Below are positions 1 to 5,694 of a stretch of 6,845 nt of DNA, in pieces. Position numbers and translations under genes: made by a program. Positions within the stretch are counted from its first letter, which is position 1. Each line of letters starts with the position of its first letter. The notes under the pieces were generated by a model. It searched no databases, had not been told where the DNA came from, and saw only the letters and a program-made list of their open reading frames with translations. Source of the DNA: DASRHY01 sp046765875 (lineage in GTDB: Bacteria > Actinomycetota > Actinomycetes > Propionibacteriales > Kribbellaceae); assembly GCA_046765875.1 (NCBI GenBank), contig JBKPSJ010000223.1, positions 1 through 6,845 on the forward strand, given 5' to 3'.

Positions 1-882
1 GAGTTGCACCACTCCGCCTGGCGGATGGGCGAGATCCTCACCCAGCACGTCAAGGTGTTCCAGATCGAGACCACGCTGAACAACGACATCTTCGGCGGCC
101 CGCTGCAGTTCCTCCAGAAGCGTGAGTGGGAGTGGTCGGTCCGCGACCAGGCCTCGATGCTGGCTGCCAAGCGGGGGCTGGCCGCGACGCCGGACAAGTT
201 GCGGCACCGGCTCTTCACCGACGTGCGGGCGAACTACGGAGTCACGGGCATCAGCGCGGGCGCGATCGAGCCGGTGCACGAGCAGACCCTGGCCCGGGTG
301 CATCAGCAGCAACTGGTCGAGGTACAGGGCCAGGCCGATGTCGGCATCATCGGCGTCCCGTACCTCGGGCCGTACAACGTCAACTCGGTGATGAACCCGA
401 TCCTCGCAGCCTGCGGGGGGCTGGGCTACTACTTCAACTCGTACCGGGGCCAGCCGATCGTCCGCAAGGACGGCGCGGTCATCCTGTACCACCCGGTGCC
501 GTACCAGTTCAGCCAGTTGCACCACCCGTCGTACGTGGACTTCTTCGAGGAGGTGCTTGCCGAGAGCACCGATCCGGCCACCATCGAGCAGAAGTTCGAG
601 AAGCAGTACGCCGAGGACCCGTGGTACATCCACCTGTACCGGACCTCGTACGCCTACCACGGGGTGCACCCGTTCTACATGTGGTACTGGATCAGTCACG
701 CGCTGGACCACTGCGGCGACATCGTCTGGGTCGGTGCGGACCGCAAGACCGTCGAGCGGATGGGCTTCCGGTCGGCGTCGACGCTGGCCGACGCGCTGGA
801 GATGGTCAGCCACTCGGTCGGCCGGGCGCCGTCGATCACGTACCTGCACAACCCGCCGCACCTGATCGCGGACGTGCGCTGA
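1..882 (+). CDS. LarA/DUF2088-like protein, C-terminal part (5' truncated)
   Basis: The reading frame is open from the first base (GAG codon) to TGA at 880-882, so the gene starts before the window; a TTG at 4 is only an internal Leu codon. The 293 visible residues resemble the C-terminal half of the lactate-racemase-like (LarA/DUF2088) family as found in actinomycetes. There is a Rossmann-like segment around residues 112-140 (ADVGIIGVPYLGPYNV, then NPIL), a segment with KDGAVILYHP near 155-165, an aromatic/His-rich block HHPSYVDFFEEVL, and a later YHGVHPFYMWYW block. The family prototype uses a nickel-pincer cofactor to racemise lactate; the substrate of this branch is not known, and the N-terminal cofactor region is probably outside the window, so activity cannot be judged. 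It is followed on the same strand by an acyltransferase gene and may share its transcript. Family assignment is from recall of sequence patterns and is moderate. Confidence 0.62.
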   Translation, partial: ELHHSAWRMGEILTQHVKVFQIETTLNNDIFGGPLQFLQKREWEWSVRDQASMLAAKRGLAATPDKLRHRLFTDVRANYGVTGISAGAIEPVHEQTLARVHQQQLVEVQGQADVGIIGVPYLGPYNVNSVMNPILAACGGLGYYFNSYRGQPIVRKDGAVILYHPVPYQFSQLHHPSYVDFFEEVLAESTDPATIEQKFEKQYAEDPWYIHLYRTSYAYHGVHPFYMWYWISHALDHCGDIVWVGADRKTVERMGFRSASTLADALEMVSHSVGRAPSITYLHNPPHLIADVR

Positions 883-953
883 TGACCACGCAACGTCCGA
901 AGTGCTGGTGCGGGATCCGGCGCACATCTTCGGACGCAACGGAGGAGAGCTGA
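882..953 (+). CDS. possible 23-aa intercistronic ORF (leader-like)
   Basis: An ATG at 882-884 overlaps the TGA of the LarA-like gene (TGATG), and this ORF's own TGA (951-953) overlaps the ATG of the acyltransferase gene in the same way. The product would be MTTQRPKCWCGIRRTSSDAT plus EES, with a CWC motif and no family resemblance. It could translationally couple the two flanking genes, keeping ribosomes moving through the stem-loop at 894-936. No separate strong ribosome-binding site is seen, and such short ORFs arise by chance, so this may be only spacer. Confidence 0.22.
   Translation: MTTQRPKCWCGIRRTSSDATEES
894..936 (+). other. strong intercistronic stem-loop
   Basis: CGTCCGAAG (894-902) and CTTCGGACG (928-936) form a perfect 9-bp outer stem. 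After a small internal loop (TGCTG against AT), GTGCG (908-912) pairs with CGCAC (921-925) around the 8-nt loop 913-920. The element is flanked by direct repeats CGCAACG (889-895 and 935-941) and ends 4 bases before the acyltransferase ribosome-binding site. No T-run follows, so it is not a canonical intrinsic terminator. It could be a processing or stability element, an attenuator, a translation switch or an operator. Confidence 0.6.
941..947 (+). promoter_or_regulatory. ribosome-binding site deciding the acyltransferase start
   Basis: GGAGGAG lies 5 bases before ATG 953-955. This selects ATG 953 over the in-frame GTG at 902, which would add 17 residues encoded across the stem-loop. Confidence 0.8.
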
Positions 954-1894
954 TGCCCGGGCCGGTCAGGTTCACCAAGGACACGGTCGGTGACGTCCGG
1001 ACGGTGGCGCGGGGCTGGCGCTGGGGCCGGCGGCCGCAGGTGCCGCGCAGCGCCGAACCGTACGTCATCACGCGCGAGAAGGCGGTGTTCCCGACCGCCT
1101 GGGCACGCAGTTCGGCCGCGGTCGCCGCGCGCGAGGTGTTACTGCAGGGCGGGCTGAACGCGGTGATGCGGTACAACATCGCACCGGTCGTCAGCGGTCT
1201 GGACGCGCTCGAGAAGGTCGACGGGCCATGCCTGATCGTCGCGAACCACTCGTCGCACCTGGACACGCCGCTGGTGCTGTGCAGCCTGCCCGGACCGTGG
1301 CGCCGGCGTACGGCGGTCGCCGCCGCTGCGGACTACTTCTTCGACACGTGGTGGCGGGCGACGGCCTCGGCGATCATGTTCAACACGTTCCCGATCGAGC
1401 GCCGCGGCGGCAAGCTCAGCTCGACGCCCGGCGATCTGCTCGCGGAGGGCTGGAACGTCGTCGTCTTCCCCGAGGGCACCCGGTCGCAGGACGGCTGGAT
1501 GGAGCGGTTCCGGATGGGCGCGGCGTACCTGGCCATCGAGCACCGGGTGCCGGTGGTGCCGGTCGGGATCCGCGGCTCGTTCGCCGCGATGCCGCGTGGT
1601 CGTGGCTGGCCGGTGCCGGGGCGGCCGCGGGTCGCGGTCCGGTACGGCGCGCCGCTGCGCCCGGCCGAGGGTGAGTCGGCCAGGGTGTTCGCGCCCAAGG
1701 TCCAGGCCGCGGTCGCGGCGCTGCTCGACGAGGAGAGCACCACCTGGTGGGAGGCCCGCAAGCGGGTCGCGGCCGGTGCGTCGCCGTCACAGTCCGGGCC
1801 TGACGCCGCACGCTGGCGGCGGGTGTGGGCGCAGACAGCGCCGATCCCGCCGGCCGAGCCCGGACGCCGGGCCTGGAAGCAGATCAACCCCTGA
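953..1894 (+). CDS. PlsC-type 1-acylglycerol-3-phosphate acyltransferase family protein
   Basis: This 313-residue protein carries the acyltransferase motifs in order: NHSSHLD at 98-104 (the catalytic H-X4-D, His99/Asp104), FPIERR at 146-151, FPEGTRS at 172-178 (phosphate binding), and VPVVPVGIRG at 199-208. The family transfers acyl groups from acyl-CoA or acyl-ACP to lysophospholipids at the inner face of the membrane, the PlsC step of phosphatidic acid synthesis. Exact acceptor and acyl donor cannot be read from sequence. It has roughly 90 residues before motif I and a long basic/Trp-containing tail (from about 264) beyond the usual PlsC core, so it is larger than housekeeping PlsC (about 240 aa). 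It may be a specialised paralogue linked to the LarA-like gene upstream. Start ATG 953 is supported by GGAGGAG. Its 3' end overlaps the opposite TfoX-like gene by 11 bp. Confidence 0.88.
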   Translation: MPGPVRFTKDTVGDVRTVARGWRWGRRPQVPRSAEPYVITREKAVFPTAWARSSAAVAAREVLLQGGLNAVMRYNIAPVVSGLDALEKVDGPCLIVANHSSHLDTPLVLCSLPGPWRRRTAVAAAADYFFDTWWRATASAIMFNTFPIERRGGKLSSTPGDLLAEGWNVVVFPEGTRSQDGWMERFRMGAAYLAIEHRVPVVPVGIRGSFAAMPRGRGWPVPGRPRVAVRYGAPLRPAEGESARVFAPKVQAAVAALLDEESTTWWEARKRVAAGASPSQSGPDAARWRRVWAQTAPIPPAEPGRRAWKQINP

Positions 1895-2204
1895 CGAAGG
1901 TCAGTGCCTCGCGGGCCAGAGTGGTCCAGCGCTTCGCGGTGCCGTCCTCGATCACCACCCACTCGCGCATCGGCCTGCCCTTGCCCGCGTCGAACGGCGA
2001 GCCGTCCCCGCTCGCGATCAGGTCGGCGACCCGGTCGCGCGGCAACTTGAGAACCAGCCCGCCCTGCCGTGCCATCGCGAAGATCCTGCCGTCCACCTGC
2101 AACGCGTCCGACCCGAACCCGCGCCTGCCCGAACCCACGGTCACGCCGGGCTCGCCGGCCAGCGCCGTCGCGACGGCGTCGAAGCGCTCCTCGATCGTCT
2201 TCAT
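1884..2204 (-). CDS. TfoX/Sxy N-terminal-domain family protein
   Basis: This small protein of 106 residues consists almost wholly of a TfoX_N-like domain: a GFGSDALQVDGRIFAM segment (29-44), then GLVLKLP (49-55), then SPFDAGKGRPMREWVV (69-84), the usual order for this family. Enterobacterial Sxy/TfoX controls competence genes together with CRP, but the single-domain actinobacterial proteins have no established role, so no competence function should be assumed. The start ATG (2202-2204) is preceded by AGAGGGG at 2214-2220, 9 bases away. It is transcribed away from hisF and converges on the acyltransferase gene, whose last 11 bases it overlaps. A related fold (MmcQ/YjbR) is the main alternative, judged less likely from the motif order. 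Confidence 0.78.
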   Translation of the reverse strand: MKTIEERFDAVATALAGEPGVTVGSGRRGFGSDALQVDGRIFAMARQGGLVLKLPRDRVADLIASGDGSPFDAGKGRPMREWVVIEDGTAKRWTTLAREALTFVRG

Positions 2205-2230
2205 TCCGACCCACCCCTCTCATCGCCGTC

Positions 2231-2236
2231 AATCTA
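2231..2236 (-). promoter_or_regulatory. candidate -10 element for the TfoX-like gene
   Basis: On the - strand this reads TAGATT (TANNNT type), which would start transcription near 2224 and give a leader of about 20 bases containing the AGAGGGG ribosome-binding site. No good -35 hexamer is visible at the usual spacing. Confidence 0.4.
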
Positions 2237-2263
2237 GAACCGAGTGCCGACAGAAAACCTCGA

Positions 2264-2269
2264 TACGCT
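2264..2269 (+). promoter_or_regulatory. candidate -10 element for hisF, leaderless arrangement
   Basis: GATACGCT contains TACGCT (TANNNT, 2264-2269) ending 6 bases before the GTG start at 2276. That spacing puts the predicted first transcribed base on or next to the start codon, the pattern of leaderless mRNAs common in actinomycetes. No convincing -35 box was found upstream. Confidence 0.5.
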
Positions 2270-2275
2270 GGCGGG

Positions 2276-3040
2276 GTGAGCCTTGCCGTGCGGGTTATCC
2301 CTTGTCTGGACGTCGACGCCGGGCGGGTCGTGAAGGGTGTCAACTTCACCGATCTGCGCGACGCGGGCGACCCGGTCGAGATGGCACAGGTGTACGACGC
2401 CGAGGGTGCCGACGAGCTCACCTTCCTCGACATCACCGCGTCCTCGGCGGGTCGCGAGACGACGTACGACGTGGTACGCCGTACCGCCGAGCAGGTGTTC
2501 ATCCCGCTCACCGTCGGCGGCGGGGTACGCGAGGTCGAGGACGTGGACCGGCTGCTGCGTGCGGGCGCGGACAAGGTCGGGATCAACACCGGCGCGATCG
2601 CCCGGCCTGAGCTGATCGGCGAGATCGCGCACCGGTTCGGCAGCCAGGTGCTGGTGCTGTCCGTCGACGCCCGGCGGGCCGTGGACCAGCCGAGCGGGTT
2701 CGAGGTCACCACACACGGCGGCCGGACCTCGGCCGGACTGGACGCGGTCGAGTGGGCCCGGTACGGCGTCCAATTGGGCGCGGGGGAGATCCTGCTCAAC
2801 TCGATGGACGCCGACGGCACCAGGCAGGGCTTCGACCTGGAGATGATCCGCGCGATCCGGGCGGTGATCGGCGTACCGCTGATCGCGAGCGGGGGAGCGG
2901 GCGCGCCCGAGCACTTCCCGCCGGCGGTCGAGGCCGGCGCGGACGCGGTGCTCGCGGCGAGTGTGTTCCACTTCGGCGATCTGCGGATCTCCGACGTCAA
3001 GAAGGCGCTGCTGGACGCCGGGATGGAGGTTCGCCGATGA
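2276..3040 (+). CDS. hisF: imidazole glycerol phosphate synthase, cyclase subunit HisF
   Basis: HisF with HisH converts PRFAR plus glutamine-derived ammonia to imidazole glycerol phosphate and AICAR, joining histidine and purine synthesis in the cytoplasm. The 254-residue length is normal. It begins MSLAVRVIPCLDVDAGRVVK with catalytic Asp12 (Asp11 in the Thermotoga enzyme), has the second catalytic Asp131 in LSVDAR, and carries the phosphate-binding GGGVR (81-85) and ASGGAG (204-209) loops of the (beta-alpha)8 barrel. GTG 2276 is chosen because it places the canonical N-terminus correctly; the longer frame upstream crosses the divergent promoter. No hisH, hisA or other his gene is present in the window, and the stop overlaps the next gene (ATGA), so hisF is cotranscribed with a MarR regulator. 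Very secure identification. Confidence 0.97.
   Translation: MSLAVRVIPCLDVDAGRVVKGVNFTDLRDAGDPVEMAQVYDAEGADELTFLDITASSAGRETTYDVVRRTAEQVFIPLTVGGGVREVEDVDRLLRAGADKVGINTGAIARPELIGEIAHRFGSQVLVLSVDARRAVDQPSGFEVTTHGGRTSAGLDAVEWARYGVQLGAGEILLNSMDADGTRQGFDLEMIRAIRAVIGVPLIASGGAGAPEHFPPAVEAGADAVLAASVFHFGDLRISDVKKALLDAGMEVRR
3025..3029 (+). promoter_or_regulatory. ribosome-binding site for MarR gene 1, inside hisF
   Basis: GGAGG lies 7 bases before ATG 3037-3039 and within the last codons of hisF, fixing the regulator's start at the ATGA overlap. Confidence 0.75.
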
Positions 3041-3510
3041 CCGCGCAGACAAGGCTGGAGACAGGGAACCCCAGCAGGGTCGCAGAGATCGAGCAGGAGC
3101 TGTCCCGGCTGTTCCGCCGGTCCCGGTCGACCTCGATGGGGCTGGCCCGCCGGGTGCACCCGGACATGGACGCGGCCGGTTACGCGCTGGTGTCCCAGAT
3201 CGACCTCGGTACGCCGCCCGGCAGCGCCGGCGTGCGCGCCTCCGACGTCGCGCATGCACTCGGACTGGACAAGTCGACCGTGAGCCGCGGCATCGCCCAG
3301 TTGGAGCGGCTCGGGTTGCTGGAACGCGTACCGGACCCCGATGACGGCCGGGCCCGGCTTCTGCGATTGACCGCGGACGGCGCAAAGGGGTTCCGCTCGA
3401 TCCGGGCCCAGCGGAGGGCCGAGTTCGAGGCGATCCTGGGCCGCTGGGAGTCCGCCGATCTCGAGCAGCTGGCCAAGCTGCTGCACCGGCTGAACACCGA
3501 TATCGGCTGA
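3037..3510 (+). CDS. MarR-family transcriptional regulator 1
   Basis: This 157-residue winged-helix protein is of normal MarR length. Residues 15-55 form the N-terminal dimerisation helix region; the helix-turn-helix lies around 67-95 (VRASDVAHALGLDKSTVSRG, then IAQLERLGLL); the wing is RVPDPDDGRARLLRLT (97-112) with the conserved D-x-R-type DDGRA turn; C-terminal helices close the dimer interface. MarR proteins are dimeric cytoplasmic DNA-binding regulators, usually repressors released by small ligands; its ligand is unknown. It starts at the ATG overlapping the hisF stop, so it is translationally coupled to a histidine gene, an uncommon pairing. It ends 52 bases before the second MarR gene and could also read the operators in that gap. 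It is clearly diverged from regulator 2, so recent duplication is not apparent. Confidence 0.93.
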   Translation: MTAQTRLETGNPSRVAEIEQELSRLFRRSRSTSMGLARRVHPDMDAAGYALVSQIDLGTPPGSAGVRASDVAHALGLDKSTVSRGIAQLERLGLLERVPDPDDGRARLLRLTADGAKGFRSIRAQRRAEFEAILGRWESADLEQLAKLLHRLNTDIG

Positions 3511-3522
3511 CGCCGGACATCG

Positions 3523-3543
3523 TTGGTTGTGGAACCCAACCAA
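3523..3543 (+). promoter_or_regulatory. MarR operator, site 1 (inverted repeat)
   Basis: TTGGTTG (3523-3529) and CAACCAA (3537-3543) form a perfect inverted repeat with a 7-base spacer. It covers the expected -35 region of the MarR 2 promoter. The core, GTTG-N7-CAAC, is shared with site 2. Confidence 0.72.
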
Positions 3544-3550
3544 ATGTGAT

Positions 3551-3556
3551 TATAGT
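3551..3556 (+). promoter_or_regulatory. -10 element for the MarR 2/exporter operon
   Basis: TATAGT differs by one base from the consensus TATAAT and ends 6 bases before ATG 3563, predicting a leaderless transcript. A weak -35 (TTGTGG, 3527-3532) lies 18 bases upstream. This A/T-rich patch stands out in a very GC-rich window. Confidence 0.62.
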
Positions 3557-3571
3557 TGGGTTATGCAACTA
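3553..3571 (+). promoter_or_regulatory. MarR operator, site 2 (inverted repeat over the start codon)
   Basis: TAGTTG (3553-3558) and CAACTA (3566-3571) form a perfect inverted repeat with a 7-base spacer containing the ATG (3563-3565). The reverse complement of its core, GTTGCATAACCCAAC, matches site 1 (GTTGTGGAACCCAAC) at 12 of 15 positions. A further palindrome CAACTAGTTG follows at 3566-3575. Binding here would block the -10 and start point. Confidence 0.7.
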
Positions 3572-4114
3572 GTTGAGATTCTCGATCGCCCCACTCAGGA
3601 GGTGCTCGAGGGGATCAGCGCGGTCATCCGCGCGGTGCGCTGCGCCGATCACCGCGGTGGCGGGACGGTGCCCGACAGCGGACTGCGCCGCTCCGACGCG
3701 GCCGTGCTGCGGGTGCTGTCCGAAGTCGGCGAACTGCGTACCGGCGACATCGCCCACAAACTCGGTGTCGACGCCTCCGTGGTCAGCCGTCAGCTCGCAA
3801 CGCTGATCGCCGACGGGCTGGTCAGCCGGAACAAGGACAGCGCCGACGCGCGCGCCTCGCTCAACGCCCTCACCGACCTAGGCCGCGAACGGCTCACCGC
3901 CCTCTACGCCACCTACGCCGACCGGTTGCACGCCGCACTCGGCGACTTCTCCGAGCACGACCTGCTCATCGCCGCCGACGCGCTGCGTCGCGTCGCCGCC
4001 GCGATCGCCCCCGCCCAGCACCCGGCTCAGAACGCCCAGAAACCCGCCTTGAACCCCGCCTTGAACCCCGCCTTGAACCCCGCCTTGAACCCCGCCCAGA
4101 ACGGAGCCAGATGA
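3563..4114 (+). CDS. MarR-family transcriptional regulator 2 (exporter-linked)
   Basis: This 183-residue protein has a MarR winged helix-turn-helix at about 42-105. The recognition region GDIAHKLGVDASVVSRQLAT (61-80) is followed by a wing around KDSADARASLNALT (91-104). From about 149 the protein leaves the MarR fold in a low-complexity tail built of P-A-[Q/L]-[N/H] units, including four exact PALN copies (161-176). ATG 3563 is chosen because the -10 TATAGT predicts transcription starting there and no ribosome-binding site precedes it; the in-frame TTG at 3527 would lie inside the promoter. It overlaps the exporter gene by ATGA. With two operators over its own promoter it is probably an autorepressor that also controls the pump, released by a pump substrate (inference from MarR/exporter pairs such as MexR and EmrR). 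Confidence 0.93.
   Translation: MQLVEILDRPTQEVLEGISAVIRAVRCADHRGGGTVPDSGLRRSDAAVLRVLSEVGELRTGDIAHKLGVDASVVSRQLATLIADGLVSRNKDSADARASLNALTDLGRERLTALYATYADRLHAALGDFSEHDLLIAADALRRVAAAIAPAQHPAQNAQKPALNPALNPALNPALNPAQNGAR
4043..4090 (+). repeat. 12-bp tandem repeat, four exact copies, in frame in MarR 2
   Basis: Unit CCCGCCTTGAAC is repeated four times without mismatch (4043-4054, 4055-4066, 4067-4078, 4079-4090), followed by a fifth copy with two changes (CCCGCCCAGAAC, 4091-4102). Related PAQH, PAQN and AQK units precede it at the protein level. Because the unit is 12 bp, copy-number change would preserve the reading frame and vary only the length of the C-terminal tail. Exact identity suggests recent expansion by slippage. 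Confidence 0.95.
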
Positions 4115-5691
4115 CCGCCGCCGCGACCGAGGTCCGCGCCACCACCGGCGTCCCCGCCGAGTCGGAGCTGACCCATCGCGAGATCCTCGAGATCCTGTTC
4201 GGCCTGCTCGCGGCGCTGTTCACCGCGATGCTCAGCGCAACCATCGTCAGCAACGCGCTGCCGACGATCATCGCGGACCTGAACGGCAGCCAGACCCAAT
4301 ACACCTGGGTGGTGACGGCGAGCCTGCTCGCCACCACCGTGTCCACACCGGTGTGGGGCAAGCTCGCCGACCTGACCAGCAAGAAGTTGCTGGTCCAGCT
4401 CGCGATCCTGCTGTTCGTGGCCGGCTCGATGCTGGCCGGCATCTCCCCGAGCGTCGAGTTCCTGATCGCCTGCCGGGTGGTCCAGGGCCTGGCGATGGGC
4501 GGCCTGCTCGCGCTGGCCCAGGCTATCCTCGGCGCCACCATCCCGCCGCGCAGCCGCGGCCGGTACTCCGGATACATGGGTGCCGTCGTCGCGGTCGCCA
4601 CCGTCAGCGGCCCGCTGATCGGCGGCGTCATCGTCGACACCTCCTGGCTCGGCTGGCGTTGGTGCTTCTACGTCTGCGTACCGCTGGCCGTCGTCAGCCT
4701 GATCGTGCTGCAGCGATACCTGCACCTGCCGACGCTTCGGCGCGAGGTCCGGATGGACTACCTCGGCGCGATCCTGATCGCCGTCGCGGCGTCGCTGCCG
4801 CTGATCTGGGTGTCGTTCGCCGGCCACGACTTCGGCTGGTGGTCCTGGCAGACCGTGGTCATGCTCGGCGCCACCGCCGTGCTCGGCATCGCGGCCGTGT
4901 TTGTCGAGAACCGTGCGGCCGAGCCGCTGGTCCCGCTGCGGGTGGTGCGTGAGCGCACCACGGCACTGGCGATCGTGGCCAGCCTGTCGGTCGGCGTCGC
5001 GATGTTCGGTGCCGCGGTCTTCCTCGGCCAGTACTTCCAGGTCGGCCGCGGCTACTCGCCCACGGCATCCGGGTTGCTGACCATCCCGCTGATGGCCGGG
5101 TCGCTGCTCGGCTCGGTCGGCTCAGGTCAGTTGATCACCCGGTACGGCCGCTGGAAGGTGTTCCTCATCGTCGGCTCGGTGCTGCTCGTGGTCGGCCTCG
5201 GCGCGCTCGGCATGGTCGACCACACCACGCCGCTGTGGCAGGCCGATGTGGCGATGGGCGCGATGGGCCTGGGCATGGGCATGCTGATGCAGAACCTGGT
5301 GCTCGCGGTACAGAACACCGTCGACGTCAGCCAGGTCGGCGCGGCCAGCGCCTCGGTCGCGTTCTTCCGTTCGCTCGGTGGTGCGGTCGGCGTCTCGGTG
5401 CTCGGTGCGGTGCTGGCGGCCCGGGTCAAGGCCGAGATCATCGCCGGCCTGGTCGCCAGCGGACCGGCGGGCGCCGACGCCGCGCGGCAGCTGCAGGACG
5501 GCGGTTCCGGCACCAGCGTGCTGGACGTCAGCCACCTGCCGCCGCAGGTCGCCGCGATCGTCCGCCAGGCGTACGCCGACGCGACCGGCCGGATCTTCAC
5601 GATCGCCGCGGTGATCGCCGTGATCAGCGTGATCGCGGTCGTGCTGATCCGCGAGGTCCCGCTCCGGCGCACCGTACAGAAGAAGGACTGA
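4111..5691 (+). CDS. MFS multidrug exporter, DHA2 (14-TM, EmrB/QacA-like) family
   Basis: This 526-residue integral membrane protein has about 14 hydrophobic segments (TM1 about 26-52, TM14 about 494-513) and a cytoplasmic N-terminus. Motif A is GKLADLTSKK (83-92), motif B is RVVQG (122-126) and the antiporter motif C is SGPLIGG (166-172). These identify a proton-driven drug:H+ antiporter of the DHA2 group. A hydrophilic loop at about 440-492 between the last two TM segments and the ending REVPLRR are typical of the group. TM1 has LSATIVSNALP where many relatives have an Asp (LDxTIVNVALP), as in a known-looking actinobacterial subgroup. Start ATG 4111 overlaps the MarR 2 stop (ATGA), with GGAG at 4103-4106 upstream. 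Substrate is unknown. It ends 3 bases before the opposing acetyltransferase gene. Confidence 0.95.
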   Translation: MTAAATEVRATTGVPAESELTHREILEILFGLLAALFTAMLSATIVSNALPTIIADLNGSQTQYTWVVTASLLATTVSTPVWGKLADLTSKKLLVQLAILLFVAGSMLAGISPSVEFLIACRVVQGLAMGGLLALAQAILGATIPPRSRGRYSGYMGAVVAVATVSGPLIGGVIVDTSWLGWRWCFYVCVPLAVVSLIVLQRYLHLPTLRREVRMDYLGAILIAVAASLPLIWVSFAGHDFGWWSWQTVVMLGATAVLGIAAVFVENRAAEPLVPLRVVRERTTALAIVASLSVGVAMFGAAVFLGQYFQVGRGYSPTASGLLTIPLMAGSLLGSVGSGQLITRYGRWKVFLIVGSVLLVVGLGALGMVDHTTPLWQADVAMGAMGLGMGMLMQNLVLAVQNTVDVSQVGAASASVAFFRSLGGAVGVSVLGAVLAARVKAEIIAGLVASGPAGADAARQLQDGGSGTSVLDVSHLPPQVAAIVRQAYADATGRIFTIAAVIAVISVIAVVLIREVPLRRTVQKKD

Positions 5692-5694
5692 GGC

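Noticed and set aside
902..952. GTG at 902 as the acyltransferase start.
   Set aside because: The added 17 residues lie across the stem-loop, and ATG 953 has an ideal GGAGGAG site 5 bases upstream.
1891..1904. CTGAC-GAAG-GTCAG hairpin as a bidirectional terminator between the acyltransferase and TfoX-like genes.
   Set aside because: The stem is only 5 bp, no T-run follows on either strand, and it lies within the end of the TfoX-like coding sequence.
1333..3543. Very long open frame on the - strand (736 codons), with a 444-codon companion at 2234-3568.
   Set aside because: Both run antisense through the acyltransferase, hisF and MarR 1 and, for the longer one, the TfoX-like gene. Their translations are low-complexity Arg/Pro/Ala/Ser-rich with no family motif; GC-rich third positions suppress stops in other frames.
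4049..4090. Repeated TTGAAC as -35 boxes for a separate exporter promoter.
   Set aside because: No -10-like sequence follows at proper spacing before ATG 4111, and the repeat is fully explained by coding PALN.
4043..4102. Short direct repeats considered as a CRISPR array or iteron origin.
   Set aside because: The units are contiguous 12-mers with no spacers, lie in frame within a coding sequence, and have no cas or rep genes nearby.
4027..4827. Antisense frame of 266 codons over the exporter gene.
   Set aside because: It is the complement of the exporter and PALN repeat, rich in Asp/Arg/Gln, without motifs or an own ribosome-binding site.
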